A DNA stretch of 54,919 nt from Hyphomicrobiaceae bacterium. GTDB taxonomy: Bacteria; Pseudomonadota; Alphaproteobacteria; Rhizobiales; Hyphomicrobiaceae. The stretch spans positions 1 to 54,919 of the forward strand of contig JAKFWF010000036.1 in NCBI GenBank assembly GCA_021730785.1, written 5' to 3'. Below, piece by piece: positions 46,924-54,919 of the stretch (positions are counted from its first letter, which is position 1; each line of letters begins with the position of its first letter). Below the pieces are notes generated by a model that saw only the letters and a program-made list of their open reading frames with translations, did no database searches and was not told the origin of the DNA. The position numbers were made by a program, and so were the translations under genes.

Positions 46924-48072
46924 TCAGCTCCGCAGATAGCGATGCGGCGTGAAAGGTAATGCGACGACGGTCGCCAGCATCGCTTTGCCGCGCACCATCA
47001 GGTGAACAGTCGAGCCTGGCATGGCGTGGCCTGGCGCGACATAGCCCATGGCGACGGGTGCGTTGACTGTCGGTCCGAAGCCACCCGACGTGACGATGCC
47101 GATTCGGGCGCCGGCGGCATCGACGATCTCTGTGCCCTCGCGGGCCGGTGCGCGACCGTCCGGCTTGATGCCGACCCGCAGGCGCTTCGGCCCGTCCTTC
47201 AGTTCAGCCCGGATCCGCGCCAAGCCCGGAAACCCGCCTTCGTTGCGTCGCCGCTTCTGGATCGACCAGGCGAGCCCGGCCTCGATCGGCGACGTGGTGG
47301 CGTCGATGTCATGACCATAGAGGCAGAGGCCAGCTTCGAGTCGCAGCGAATCGCGCGCACCGAGGCCGATCGGCTGCACGCGAGGGTCGGCCGTCAGCTT
47401 CGTCCAAAGTGCGGCCGCATTGGAGGCGTGCACGGAGATCTCACAACCGTCTTCGCCAGTATAACCGGCGCGCGCCACGTCGCAGTCGATACGAGCGATC
47501 TTGGCGTAGCGGCGCGTCATGAAAGGCATGTCGGCGACGCCAGAAGCCAGATCGGCAAAGACCGCCATCGCCTGGGGACCCTGCAGGGCCAGCAGCGCCA
47601 GATCTTCGAGCGGCTGCAGAACCACCCCATCAGGCAGCCGGGCGCGGATGTGAGCATAGTCCGCGTCCTTGCATGCGGCATTGACGACCAAAATCAGCCG
47701 GCCATCGTTCTCGACCCGCGCCGAGCGCGAGATCATCAGATCATCCAGGATGCCACCGTCGTCGGCGAGCAACTGAGAATAACGTTGCCGACCGTGCTGC
47801 AGGTTGAGGATGTCGGCTGGAACGAGGCTTTCGAGCGCGCGCGCCACGGTCTCATGCCTGTTGTCCCGGGCGATGAGCAGCGCCTGCCCCATGTGCGACA
47901 CATCGAACAGCCCAGCCTTGTCACGCGTCCACAGGTGCTCCTTCAGCACGCCGAGCGGATATTGCACCGGCATTTCGTAGCCCGCGAACGGCACCATCTT
48001 GGCGCCGCGCGCCACGTGCGCGTCATAGAGAGGAGTTCGCAGCAGAGGAGCAGTCGTGGGTGGTCCGCCCAT
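46924..48072 (-). CDS. gcvT: Glycine cleavage system aminomethyltransferase (T protein)
   Basis: This 382-residue enzyme moves the aminomethyl carbon to tetrahydrofolate, releasing ammonia. Motifs are MVPFAGYEMPVQYP, LFDVSHMGQALL, the folate-site Asp in YTGEDGCEISV and LGARDSLRLEAGLCLYGHDID. The C-terminal barrel has EGTEIVDAAGARIG. It is the first gene after a tandem glycine riboswitch and opens the gcvT-gcvH-gcvPA-gcvPB operon. ATG at 48072 lies about 70 bp from the second aptamer. Confidence 0.97.
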   Translation of the reverse strand: MGGPPTTAPLLRTPLYDAHVARGAKMVPFAGYEMPVQYPLGVLKEHLWTRDKAGLFDVSHMGQALLIARDNRHETVARALESLVPADILNLQHGRQRYSQLLADDGGILDDLMISRSARVENDGRLILVVNAACKDADYAHIRARLPDGVVLQPLEDLALLALQGPQAMAVFADLASGVADMPFMTRRYAKIARIDCDVARAGYTGEDGCEISVHASNAAALWTKLTADPRVQPIGLGARDSLRLEAGLCLYGHDIDATTSPIEAGLAWSIQKRRRNEGGFPGLARIRAELKDGPKRLRVGIKPDGRAPAREGTEIVDAAGARIGIVTSGGFGPTVNAPVAMGYVAPGHAMPGSTVHLMVRGKAMLATVVALPFTPHRYLRS

Positions 48073-48139
48073 TCAGTGTCCCAACATGGCTCAAACACAG
48101 GGGCGCGTTCCTCACGCCCGAGGTAGAGCCCCCTCTGTC

Positions 48140-48352
48140 TTGGAACCTGAGAGATTGGGTAACGCCTCCGCCCTTGTGAGCGGACGGATGCGATACCTTA
48201 CCACCTTCGGTGGGATGAGCACCCGCGCGCCACATCCACTTTCCAGAGTGCCATCAGCCTGCGGTCCGTTTGCCTGAGAGTTTCCGGGGCGGTTGCTCCT
48301 TCGGCGTCGGCATCCCACACGAACTCGAGTGCCGAACTCTTCCGCAGGCCTC
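48140..48352 (-). promoter_or_regulatory. Tandem glycine riboswitch upstream of gcvT
   Basis: Read on the minus strand, aptamer 1 (about 48352-48268) has GCGGAAGAG, then CGCCGAAGGAGCAAC and finally ACTCTCAGGCAAA. Aptamer 2 (about 48255-48140) has CACTCTGGAAAG, the core CACCGAAGGTGG and TCTCTCAGGTTCC. These are the conserved blocks of glycine-sensing aptamers in tandem, the usual form in proteobacteria. The switch lies in the leader of gcvT. In most bacteria glycine turns the operon on. I assigned the type from motifs, not from a covariance search. Confidence 0.95.
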
Positions 48353-48380
48353 GCGTGGCAACCATTTCTAGATAGCCGAC

Positions 48381-48410
48381 GGGGGCTGGAAGTCAATGCT
48401 TCCAGCCCCC
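48381..48410 (-). terminator. Perfect hairpin ahead of the riboswitch leader
   Basis: A 12-base perfect stem GGGGGCTGGAAG / CTTCCAGCCCCC with a six-base loop stands 49 bp past the stop of the minus-strand lipoprotein gene and just upstream of the glycine riboswitch. No U-run follows on the minus strand. It probably ends the lipoprotein transcript so that the riboswitch starts a separate message. Confidence 0.7.
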
Positions 48411-48459
48411 GATTTGCCAAATCCACAGCGATGTGAAATGCCGCGACCTGGCCGGCTGA

Positions 48460-49119
48460 CTAGCCGGCGCCCGGCACGTTGCGGTCGAAGCCGACGAACA
48501 GCTCGAACTCGCCGGGGCGCGCTCCTTCCGGCACGGTAAAGGTGACCGTACGCACGAACGAGAAGTAGCCGATTGGCTTGTCCGCGGCGACAGTCACGTC
48601 TACCTTGACCTTGTCGTTGGTGACCTTCTCGCGCTTGGCGTCCGTCACGAACACGTTGAGCGGCATGGTGATGTTTCCGGGCGCGCCCTTCGGTCCGAGC
48701 AACACGCGACCGGAGAACCCATATTTCACCGTCACCTTGTTCTGCTCGACTAGGCACTCGCGGGCGGTCTTGGTGATCTCGCCGCGGTGCATGACGGCCA
48801 GCCCGTCGCCCACGCGACCCTGCTCGTAAATCGTCAGATTGTTGTCGCGCGGCCACACGACGAAACGGGGGCAGCCACCTGCCACTTCGCCGCCGCTGCC
48901 GAATCCGTCGTTCGCTTCGGCCTTGGCGGCGGTCAGCAACTGCTCTTCCGAAACCCCCTTAGCCGGGGTCGAAGGGGAGCCTGAACCGCCGAAGATGCCG
49001 CCGCCCAGTCCAGACGTCAGCGTCGACACGCCGCAACCAGCCAAAACCGCAGCGTATGCCGCGAATACAGCACCTTTGGCGCAGCCGCAGAGAACCGACT
49101 TTACGAGGCTGTTTTTCAC
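48460..49119 (-). CDS. Putative outer-membrane or periplasmic lipoprotein of unknown function
   Basis: A GTG at 49119 (after a GGACGG sequence) starts a 219-residue protein with a hydrophobic segment ending in a lipobox-like AVLAGC, the Cys being about residue 29. A Gly/Ser/Pro-rich linker follows and then a beta-rich domain with VWPRDNNLTIYEQGR, HRGEITKTARECLVEQ and YGFSGRVLLGPKGAPG. I recognise no characterised family. The open frame extends to 49221 with an ATG start there, but that would put about 34 residues before the signal sequence. It is divergent from ispH and ends ahead of the glycine riboswitch. Confidence 0.7.
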   Translation of the reverse strand: MKNSLVKSVLCGCAKGAVFAAYAAVLAGCGVSTLTSGLGGGIFGGSGSPSTPAKGVSEEQLLTAAKAEANDGFGSGGEVAGGCPRFVVWPRDNNLTIYEQGRVGDGLAVMHRGEITKTARECLVEQNKVTVKYGFSGRVLLGPKGAPGNITMPLNVFVTDAKREKVTNDKVKVDVTVAADKPIGYFSFVRTVTFTVPEGARPGEFELFVGFDRNVPGAG

Positions 49120-49318
49120 GTTGGTCCGTCCGTCCCGTGGGTCGAGATGCTTGCGCACCCCTAACCAATCTTCGATGCTGAATTGCCTGATTGCCGGTCG
49201 CCCCCGCGACCGCCCCCCCAATCAAGCACTGGTGAAGACACTTAGCACCCTCGACAGGAGAACGCCAAGCGCGTAGCAAGCTTATGGATCATTTTCACAC
49301 TCACGCAGCAGTTGGGCA

Positions 49319-50338
49319 ATGACGCAGCCAGCACCCGCCTCCATGACCGTGTCGCTCCAGAAGCCGAAATTGACGATCCTGATGGCGGCGCCTCGCGGCT
49401 TCTGCGCCGGTGTGGACCGCGCCATCCAGATCGTCGAACTTGCAATCGCCAAGTACGGCGCCCCCGTCTATGTGCGGCACGAAATCGTGCACAACAAATA
49501 CGTGGTCGACAGTTTGCGCGCAAAAGGCGCCATTTTTGTGGAAGAGCTGGACGAAATTCCAGACACCGGCGCACCGGTGATTTTCTCCGCACACGGGGTG
49601 CCAAAGACCGTTCCCGAAGACGCCAGAACCCGCAACATGTTCTATCTCGACGCCACCTGTCCGCTGGTATCGAAGGTGCACAAGGAGGCCGGCCATCATT
49701 TCGAGCGCGGGCTCGACATCATCCTGGTCGGCCATGCGGGCCATCCCGAGGTGATCGGCACCATGGGCCAGCTGCCGGAAGGCGCGGTGATGCTGGTGGA
49801 AACGGTGGAAGACGCACGCTCGTTCATGCCGCGCGATCCGAGCCGCCTCGCCTTCCTCACGCAGACGACACTGTCCGTCGATGATACCGCAGAGATCGTC
49901 GACATCCTGAAGGCGCGGTTCCCAGGCATCGCCAGCCCGCTGAAAGAGGACATCTGCTACGCGACGACCAACCGGCAGATTTCGGTCAAGGCCATCGCCT
50001 CGAAGGTCGAGCGGCTGCTGGTGGTTGGCGCACCGAACAGCTCGAACTCCCAGCGCCTGGTCGAAGTCGCCGAGAAGTCGGGCTGTCCGAAGGCGGTTCT
50101 GGTGCAACGGGCGGCCGAGATCCCCTGGCACGTGTTCGAAAACATCAAGACACTCGGCATCACCGCCGGCGCGTCGGCGCCTGAGGTGCTGGTCAACGAG
50201 ATGGTGGCCGCCTTCCGCCTGCGCTTCGACGTATCGATCGAGGAAGTCGTCACCGCCCGCGAGAACATCGCCTTCAACGTGCCGCGCGAGTTGCGCGATG
50301 TGGCAGCCGCAGCCGGCATCCGGCCGACCATCAGCTGA
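49319..50338 (+). CDS. ispH: 4-hydroxy-3-methylbut-2-enyl diphosphate reductase
   Basis: This 339-residue iron-sulfur enzyme makes isopentenyl and dimethylallyl diphosphate in the last step of the MEP pathway. The three cluster cysteines appear in [11 protein letters not shown] (Cys29), [13 protein letters not shown] and NSSNSQRL-adjacent [11 protein letters not shown], and the [10 protein letters not shown] motif is present. ATG at 49319 is the first in frame; a second at 49343 is possible. It heads ispH-thrB-rnhA, with thrB 6 bp downstream. Confidence 0.97.
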   Translation: MTQPAPASMTVSLQKPKLTILMAAPRGFCAGVDRAIQIVELAIAKYGAPVYVRHEIVHNKYVVDSLRAKGAIFVEELDEIPDTGAPVIFSAHGVPKTVPEDARTRNMFYLDATCPLVSKVHKEAGHHFERGLDIILVGHAGHPEVIGTMGQLPEGAVMLVETVEDARSFMPRDPSRLAFLTQTTLSVDDTAEIVDILKARFPGIASPLKEDICYATTNRQISVKAIASKVERLLVVGAPNSSNSQRLVEVAEKSGCPKAVLVQRAAEIPWHVFENIKTLGITAGASAPEVLVNEMVAAFRLRFDVSIEEVVTARENIAFNVPRELRDVAAAAGIRPTIS

Positions 50339-50344
50339 GCGCCT

Positions 50345-51325
50345 ATGGCCGTCTACACCGAAGTTGCCGACGAGGAACTGGCGCAGTTCATCGACAGTTA
50401 CGGCCTCGGCGCGGTGGTGTCGTGCAAGGGCATCGCCGAAGGCGTTGAGAACACCAACTATCTGGTCGCCACGGCCTCGGGCCAGTTCATCCTGACGCTC
50501 TATGAGAAGCGCGTCGCGCGCGATGATCTGCCGTTCTTCCTCGGCCTGATGGAGCACTTGGCGGCAAAGGGTTTGTCCTGCCCGACGCCGGTACGTGATC
50601 GCGAGGGCTGCAACCTGCGGGAACTGGGCGGCCGGCCGGCAGCCCTCGTGACTTTCCTAGAAGGCTTGTGGCTCAGAAAGCCGCAGCCCCGGCACTGCCA
50701 CAGCGTCGGCGTCGCACTCGCCAGGTTGCATCTGGCGGGTCAGGATTTTGCAATCCCGCGCGTGAATGCCCTGGGCCCGGCCGGCTGGCAGCCACTGTTC
50801 GAGCGGTTTCGCGGCTTCGCAGATTCGGTGACGCCAGGTCTTGCCGACACCATCGAGCGCGAGATGGCAGCCATCCTCGCCGACTGGCCGCAGCAGTTGC
50901 CGGCCGGCGTCATCCACGCCGACCTGTTCCCCGACAACGTGTTCTTCCGCGGCGATCAGTTGTCGGGCCTGATCGACTTCTATTTCGCCTGCAACGATAT
51001 GTTCGCCTATGATATCGCCGTATGCCTCAACGCCTGGTGCTTCGAGCCGGACGTGACCTTCAATCGCGACAAAGGCGTAGCACTCCTGGCCGGCTACCAG
51101 AGTGTGCGGCCGCTGACTGGGCCGGAACGTGTGGCAGTGCCAACGCTCGCCCGCGGCGCTGCGCTGCGCTTTCTGCTGACCCGCGCGCACGACTGGGTTT
51201 ATACGCCGGCCGACGCGCTGGTCGTGAAGCACGATCCCATTCCTTATCTGCAGCGCTTGGTGTTCCATTCGAGCGTCGTTGCCGAGGGATCGGCTGCCAC
51301 CTATGGCCTGGAGGACCAGCCATGA
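50345..51325 (+). CDS. thrB: Homoserine kinase, aminoglycoside-phosphotransferase type
   Basis: This 326-residue protein phosphorylates homoserine for threonine synthesis. It belongs to the choline-kinase-like ThrB2 type, not GHMP ThrB. Recognisable features are [28 protein letters not shown], the catalytic [13 protein letters not shown] and metal-binding [10 protein letters not shown]. This ispH-thrB-rnhA order is a conserved alphaproteobacterial cluster. It begins 6 bp after ispH and its TGA overlaps the ATG of rnhA by four bases (ATGA). Confidence 0.95.
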   Translation: MAVYTEVADEELAQFIDSYGLGAVVSCKGIAEGVENTNYLVATASGQFILTLYEKRVARDDLPFFLGLMEHLAAKGLSCPTPVRDREGCNLRELGGRPAALVTFLEGLWLRKPQPRHCHSVGVALARLHLAGQDFAIPRVNALGPAGWQPLFERFRGFADSVTPGLADTIEREMAAILADWPQQLPAGVIHADLFPDNVFFRGDQLSGLIDFYFACNDMFAYDIAVCLNAWCFEPDVTFNRDKGVALLAGYQSVRPLTGPERVAVPTLARGAALRFLLTRAHDWVYTPADALVVKHDPIPYLQRLVFHSSVVAEGSAATYGLEDQP

Positions 51326-51798
51326 GCGAGGAACCGCAACCGAAGCCGCACATTACAGTGTATACTGATGGTGCGTGCTCGGGCAACCCAGGTCCGGGCG
51401 GCTGGGGCGCGATTTTGATGTCGGGCGCGCATCGCAAGGAAATCTCCGGCGGCGAGGCGGACAGCACCAACAACCGCATGGAATTGTCGGCGGCCATCGG
51501 CGCGCTGGAGGCCCTGAAGAAGCCGTCGATCGTGGCGCTGCACACCGACAGCAACTACCTCAAGGACGGGATCACCAAATGGATCCACGGCTGGAAGCGC
51601 AACGGCTGGAAGACCGCCGACAAGAAGGCCGTCAAGAACGAGGATTTGTGGAAGCGGCTCGATGCGGCGCTGAAGTCGCATACCATCGAATGGCACTGGG
51701 TGAAGGGCCACGCCGGCCACCCGGAAAACGAGCGTGCCGACGAACTCGCCCGCCAGGCGATCGCCACATTACGCGCGAGCGGCAAGGCAAAAGGTTAA
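51322..51798 (+). CDS. rnhA: Ribonuclease HI
   Basis: This 158-residue enzyme removes RNA from RNA-DNA hybrids. The catalytic carboxylates are Asp16 in [16 protein letters not shown], Glu in [13 protein letters not shown], Asp in [11 protein letters not shown] and Asp in NERADELAR. The motif [13 protein letters not shown] is also present. ATG at 51322 overlaps the thrB stop, giving translational coupling; a longer frame starting in thrB is not real. Confidence 0.97.
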   Translation: MSEEPQPKPHITVYTDGACSGNPGPGGWGAILMSGAHRKEISGGEADSTNNRMELSAAIGALEALKKPSIVALHTDSNYLKDGITKWIHGWKRNGWKTADKKAVKNEDLWKRLDAALKSHTIEWHWVKGHAGHPENERADELARQAIATLRASGKAKG

Positions 51799-51908
51799 CC
51801 TGATGGAATGCATCTATTTTTTCTGATCGCCATAGTCTGGCCAAAGCAATCGCGCGTCGATGGCATCCAAGCTATTGATCGAACCCATCCCTTTGCAACG
51901 AGGTAACC

Positions 51909-53588
51909 ATGCGCACCGTCCTGATGGCCGCAGCCATCCTGGGAGTTCCAATGTCCGCACTCGCCGCCGAAGTACCTGCCACTTCCAAAATCGATGCCGT
52001 CACCGTGTTCCCGCTCGGCGCGGAGGTGACCCGCACCGCCAAGGTCAAACTGGTCCCCGGCGAGCATGCGATCGTGCTGACCGATCTGCCACCGGCCGCC
52101 AATCCCGCCTCGATCCGCGTCGAGGGCCGGGCCACGGACAAGCTCGAAATCGGCTCGGTCGACAGCCGCATCCTCAGTATTCCGCGTACCGATGCGACCC
52201 TCGTCGCCACCGAGCGCAAGAAGATCGAGGCCGAGATCGAGACCTTGCGCGACGCCAAGACCGTGCTCAACGCGCAAGTGCAGACGGCCGAATCGCAGAA
52301 GGCACTGATCACCAACCTGATCGCGCTGCCGACGCGGCCGGCGCCGGCTGGTGGCGCAGCCGCCCAGCCGGAGAACTGGAGCCAGCTGCTGGCCCTGATC
52401 GGCACCAGTACGTCCGACGTGCACAAGGTCATTCTGGAAACCCAGATCAAGATGCGCGAGGTCGACCGCAAGATCACCGATCTGCAGAAGAAGCTTGGCG
52501 AGACGGCCCCGGTACTGGACCAGAAGCTCGAAGTGAAGGTGTTCGCCAATGCGGGTGCCGCGCTCGATGCCGATCTCATCATCCGCTACCAGGTGACCCA
52601 AGCCAGCTGGCAGCCGCAGTATGATGCCCGCCTCACGACCGGCAGCAAGGCGGTGGCGCCGAAGCTGGCGCTGACCCGCCGCGCGATGATCAGCCAACGC
52701 ACGGGCGAGGCTTGGGTGAACGTCGCGCTGACCTTGTCGACCGCTCGCCCCTCGGCCAGCAGCGTTGCCCCCTCGCTCACGCCCCTGACGGTCGATTTCG
52801 AGCCGGAGCGCCCGGTGCCGGTGGCAGCTGCACCGGTTGCCTCGGGGGCACGTAACCCTGCTAGGCGCGGCGACGCCGAAACGTCGGACGAGCAGAAGTC
52901 TTATCAAGGGAAGGCTGTCTCCTTGGCCAAGATTTCCGAAGTCCCTGCCACCATCGAAGCCTCGCCCTTCCAGGCGCTTTACATTCTGCCCGGCCAGCTG
53001 ACCGTGCCGGCGACCAACGAGCCCAAGCGCGTCGTGATCGACACCGCCGATCTCGACCCCACCCTCGTCGTGCGTGCGACGCCCAAGGTCGAGGCCACAG
53101 CCTACCTCTACGCCCGGATGACGCTGCCCAAGACCCAGCCTTACCTGCCGGGCCAGGTCGCGCTGTTCCGCGACCAGACCTTCGTCGGCAACGGCCGCCT
53201 GCCGCTCCTCACCCCCGGCGCCGAGCACGAGCTTGGCTTCGGCGCCGACGATGCGGTGCGCATCAAGCACGCGGCGATCGACGAAAAGCGCAGCGAAACC
53301 GGCATCATCTCGTCGTCGCGCAACGACGCCCGCAACTTCCGCATCACCATGACCAACAAGCACGAACGGCCGATCGCGATCACCATTCTCGACCAGCTGC
53401 CGGTGTCGAACAACGCCGAGATCAAGGTCGAGATGACCGCCAAGCCCACCCCGACCAAGCGCGACGTGGACGACAAGCGCGGCGTTCTCGCCTGGGAAGA
53501 CACGCTGAAGGCCGACGAAGAAAAGACCATCGAGTTCGGCTACAAGATCGCGTGGCCGGCCGCCAAGCAGATCACCTACGGCCGCTGA
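51909..53588 (+). CDS. MuiA-like protein (DUF4139), exported
   Basis: This 559-residue protein has a signal peptide (about 1-20, MRTVLMAAAILGVPMSALAA), an N-terminal domain starting IDAVTVFPLGAEVTRTAKV, a coiled coil (about 85-135, ERKKIEAEIETLRDAKTVL and so on) and a C-terminal DUF4139 region containing WQPQYDARL, GEAWVNVALTLSTA and LPKTQPYLPG. MuiA was named for inhibiting mucoidy in Azotobacter; the molecular function is unknown. ATG at 51909 has GAGG upstream. It is 110 bp after rnhA and probably has its own promoter. Confidence 0.88.
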   Translation: MRTVLMAAAILGVPMSALAAEVPATSKIDAVTVFPLGAEVTRTAKVKLVPGEHAIVLTDLPPAANPASIRVEGRATDKLEIGSVDSRILSIPRTDATLVATERKKIEAEIETLRDAKTVLNAQVQTAESQKALITNLIALPTRPAPAGGAAAQPENWSQLLALIGTSTSDVHKVILETQIKMREVDRKITDLQKKLGETAPVLDQKLEVKVFANAGAALDADLIIRYQVTQASWQPQYDARLTTGSKAVAPKLALTRRAMISQRTGEAWVNVALTLSTARPSASSVAPSLTPLTVDFEPERPVPVAAAPVASGARNPARRGDAETSDEQKSYQGKAVSLAKISEVPATIEASPFQALYILPGQLTVPATNEPKRVVIDTADLDPTLVVRATPKVEATAYLYARMTLPKTQPYLPGQVALFRDQTFVGNGRLPLLTPGAEHELGFGADDAVRIKHAAIDEKRSETGIISSSRNDARNFRITMTNKHERPIAITILDQLPVSNNAEIKVEMTAKPTPTKRDVDDKRGVLAWEDTLKADEEKTIEFGYKIAWPAAKQITYGR

Positions 53589-53762
53589 GCGAGCGCTGCG
53601 GCGTGGTTCTGCGCTGCCGCGCAGCGGTGATGCGAGGGGTGCAGATGGGTTGCGCGAAACTTGAAATGTCCAGGGTCCAAGTGCAGCCACCGCACAGGAT
53701 CCGCTTCACCGCCGGAGTGAACTTCGAAGGGCCTGAAGCCCTGGACCCAAACAATCGGGTTT

Positions 53763-53810
53763 CCAAAGGCCTCAGGCCTTTGGCGGGGTCAAGGGGCAGC
53801 GCGCCCCTTG
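53763..53810. repeat. Dispersed hairpin repeat between muiA-like and IalB-like genes
   Basis: Two hairpins are adjacent: CCAAAGGCC/GGCCTTTGG (stem 9, loop 3; 53763-53783) and CAAGGGGC/GCCCCTTG (stem 8, loop 5; 53790-53810), joined by the word CGGGGT. The same layout and wording occur inverted at 46806-46854, and a diverged copy is at 42557-42581. Just upstream (about 53667-53748) CCAGGG and CCCTGG can also pair over a longer distance. As the flanking genes converge, a bidirectional terminator role is also possible. Confidence 0.65.
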
Positions 53811-53836
53811 GCTTTAGCTCAACTGCCCATTCAGGA

Positions 53837-54313
53837 TTATTCCTTCACTGCGCGATAGGCATTGCTGAAGCCAAGCAGTGTGGTTTCGTGGGACATAGCC
53901 ATAACACCTCCGGTTTCAACCTGCAGCTTACTCATCCGGCCCCGACGAAAGTTGTCGAGCAATCGACCATAGGCCGTTACGCGTCCGCCCAGCACAACGG
54001 TACAGTGACTGCGTTCCGCCTCGAAGCGGCATTCTTCGTTGCTGAAAATGTGAGTGAAAGCAGGTTTGGGATCTTTATCGACGAAAATTGATACCTTCGA
54101 TCCGGCAACACCAGCCAGAAAGGTCTCGACCGTGAGCGCGGCCTTGGCGGCACGGTTCTTGTCGAAAGTCAGGACCGCCCTTGGCCCTTTTTCAGACCCA
54201 TATTCAAGCACCACACCGTTTTCGCGAAGTACCGGTTGCTCTGCCGCCTGCACGGGCCATGCCGCAGCGATAGCGAGTACCATTTGCAACAACATCATTC
54301 GTAGTATTTGCAT
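53837..54313 (-). CDS. Small exported protein, possibly IalB-like
   Basis: This 158-residue protein has a signal peptide (about 1-23, ending WPVQAAE) and a short beta-rich domain. A cysteine pair in ECRFEAERSHC and the order of KVSIFVDKDPKPAF, LLDNFRRGRMSKLQVE and a C-terminal LLGFSNAYRAV are reminiscent of invasion-associated-locus B (IalB) proteins, which have a basic patch and end in a similar GF-x-A-AY motif. The resemblance is by eye. ATG at 54313 has GGAGG upstream. The gene is 86 bp downstream of another small unknown gene on the same strand. Confidence 0.6.
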   Translation of the reverse strand: MQILRMMLLQMVLAIAAAWPVQAAEQPVLRENGVVLEYGSEKGPRAVLTFDKNRAAKAALTVETFLAGVAGSKVSIFVDKDPKPAFTHIFSNEECRFEAERSHCTVVLGGRVTAYGRLLDNFRRGRMSKLQVETGGVMAMSHETTLLGFSNAYRAVKE

Positions 54314-54399
54314 TTGTAGTGCCTCCCTTATCGAATCTGGCAGATCGGGGGCATGTGCCGAGCCATCGAGCGTCGCGCCCATGCCCCTTCCTTCACGGT

Positions 54400-54777
54400 T
54401 CAGTTCACGCGATAGACGACAGGGCAGTTGACGATGAAGCCCACGGCACGCAGCGGTCCGTCATCCAGGCTCCGGATCAGGCCCTTGGCGGCCGCATCCT
54501 CGATATGGATCGCATCCGTCATCCGTGTCCGATAGCCTTTGTTGATCGCTTCATCGGTCCACTTGGCCGGAAACAACCGCCACAGGGGGCTGTAGTCGAG
54601 ATTGATGGTCGGGATGCCGCCGAGGATGTTGAGCGGGCCGCGGCCATCCGACAAGGCGCTGTTCACACCTTGTCGAAACGGATGATCGATCCCGGTCGGT
54701 CCGTTGGCAAAAACGTAGATGCGCTCGGCCGACTCGCCTGGTGAGGCATCTTCGTTGGCAAACGGCAGGTCTTCCAT
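54400..54777 (-). CDS. Unknown protein near the right edge, possibly missing its N-terminal part
   Basis: A 125-residue frame from ATG 54777 to 54400 contains RIYVFANGPTGIDHPFRQGVNSAL, GIPTINLDYSPLWRLFPAKWTDEA and a C-terminal VGFIVNCPVVYRVN. I recall similar text at the end of longer proteins (a DUF7482-like domain), so this could be the C-terminal piece of one. The frame is open for about 44 codons further upstream to a TGA, but has no other start codon, and a GAGGAGG sequence lies 18 bases ahead of the ATG, too far for a ribosome binding site. No function can be given. The remaining 142 bp to the edge hold nothing recognised. Confidence 0.5.
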   Translation of the reverse strand: MEDLPFANEDASPGESAERIYVFANGPTGIDHPFRQGVNSALSDGRGPLNILGGIPTINLDYSPLWRLFPAKWTDEAINKGYRTRMTDAIHIEDAAAKGLIRSLDDGPLRAVGFIVNCPVVYRVN

Positions 54778-54919
54778 GGCGGGAGCAAAGGTTGCCTCCT
54801 CGCTGAACTGAGTGGGTGGTTGGGTGGTCGGATGGCGGCTTGATCCTGTTGGCAGAGCGTCGGCCGTCGCGACGGGCGGCGGTCAAGGACGCGCACTGCA
54901 CTTGCGCGCCCCTTGCGGG

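Overview
The window is a high-GC stretch of an alphaproteobacterial chromosome. The evidence is the block chvI-chvG-hprK-EIIA-HPr-ahcY with pckA divergent, AddAB in place of RecBCD, a BA14K-family protein, a TsaE-phosphotransferase fusion beside a MurU-like nucleotidyltransferase, and split gcvPA/gcvPB behind a tandem glycine riboswitch. Hyphomicrobiales (Rhizobiales) or a Rhodospirillales/Reyranella-like lineage fits best. I cannot name a genus. No rRNA, tRNA, CRISPR array, intact insertion sequence or replication origin was recognised.

Layout. 1-6706 is accessory: an exported trypsin-type zymogen followed by an exported WD40/caspase-like/SH3 protein (same strand, 27 bp apart, visibly more AT-rich than the rest), about 0.9 kb of hairpin-rich noncoding DNA, a YiiX-type cysteine hydrolase, and a decaying toxin-antitoxin patch with a GNAT remnant, a frameshifted parE and an intact parD. 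6776-13539 holds ilvC, ettA, YbjN-proC-TetR, panE and trxA. 13621-26879 is a minus-strand series read in the order ahcY, PAS sensor kinase, tsaE-amgK, murU-like, addB, addA (then trxA, panE). 27044-28927 holds an AT-rich leader and a lone TadG-like vWA protein. 28932-35399 is the ChvGI/regulatory PTS/pckA locus. 35514-43125 mixes a fasciclin protein, pyrE, a His-tailed redoxin, putA, a beta-propeller/MoaD-like pair and a BA14K protein. 43273-48352 is the glycine cleavage operon under its riboswitch. 48460-54777 holds a lipoprotein, ispH-thrB-rnhA, a MuiA-like protein and two small unknowns at the right edge.

How the genes work together. ChvG/ChvI sense envelope or acid stress and, with HprK, HPr and EIIA, form a regulatory rather than transporting PTS next to pckA, the entry to gluconeogenesis. 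PutA feeds proline carbon into glutamate. GcvT/H/PA/PB oxidise glycine to one-carbon units, and AhcY clears S-adenosylhomocysteine, so methyl-group metabolism is well represented. AmgK and MurU activities would recycle N-acetylmuramic acid. AddAB repairs double-strand breaks.

The least explained items are the trypsin-zymogen/caspase pair, the MoaD-like/beta-propeller pair, the fasciclin domain with a histone-H1-like tail, the redoxin with a metal-binding His tail, the hairpin-rich block at 4440-4860 and a small family of dispersed hairpin repeats.
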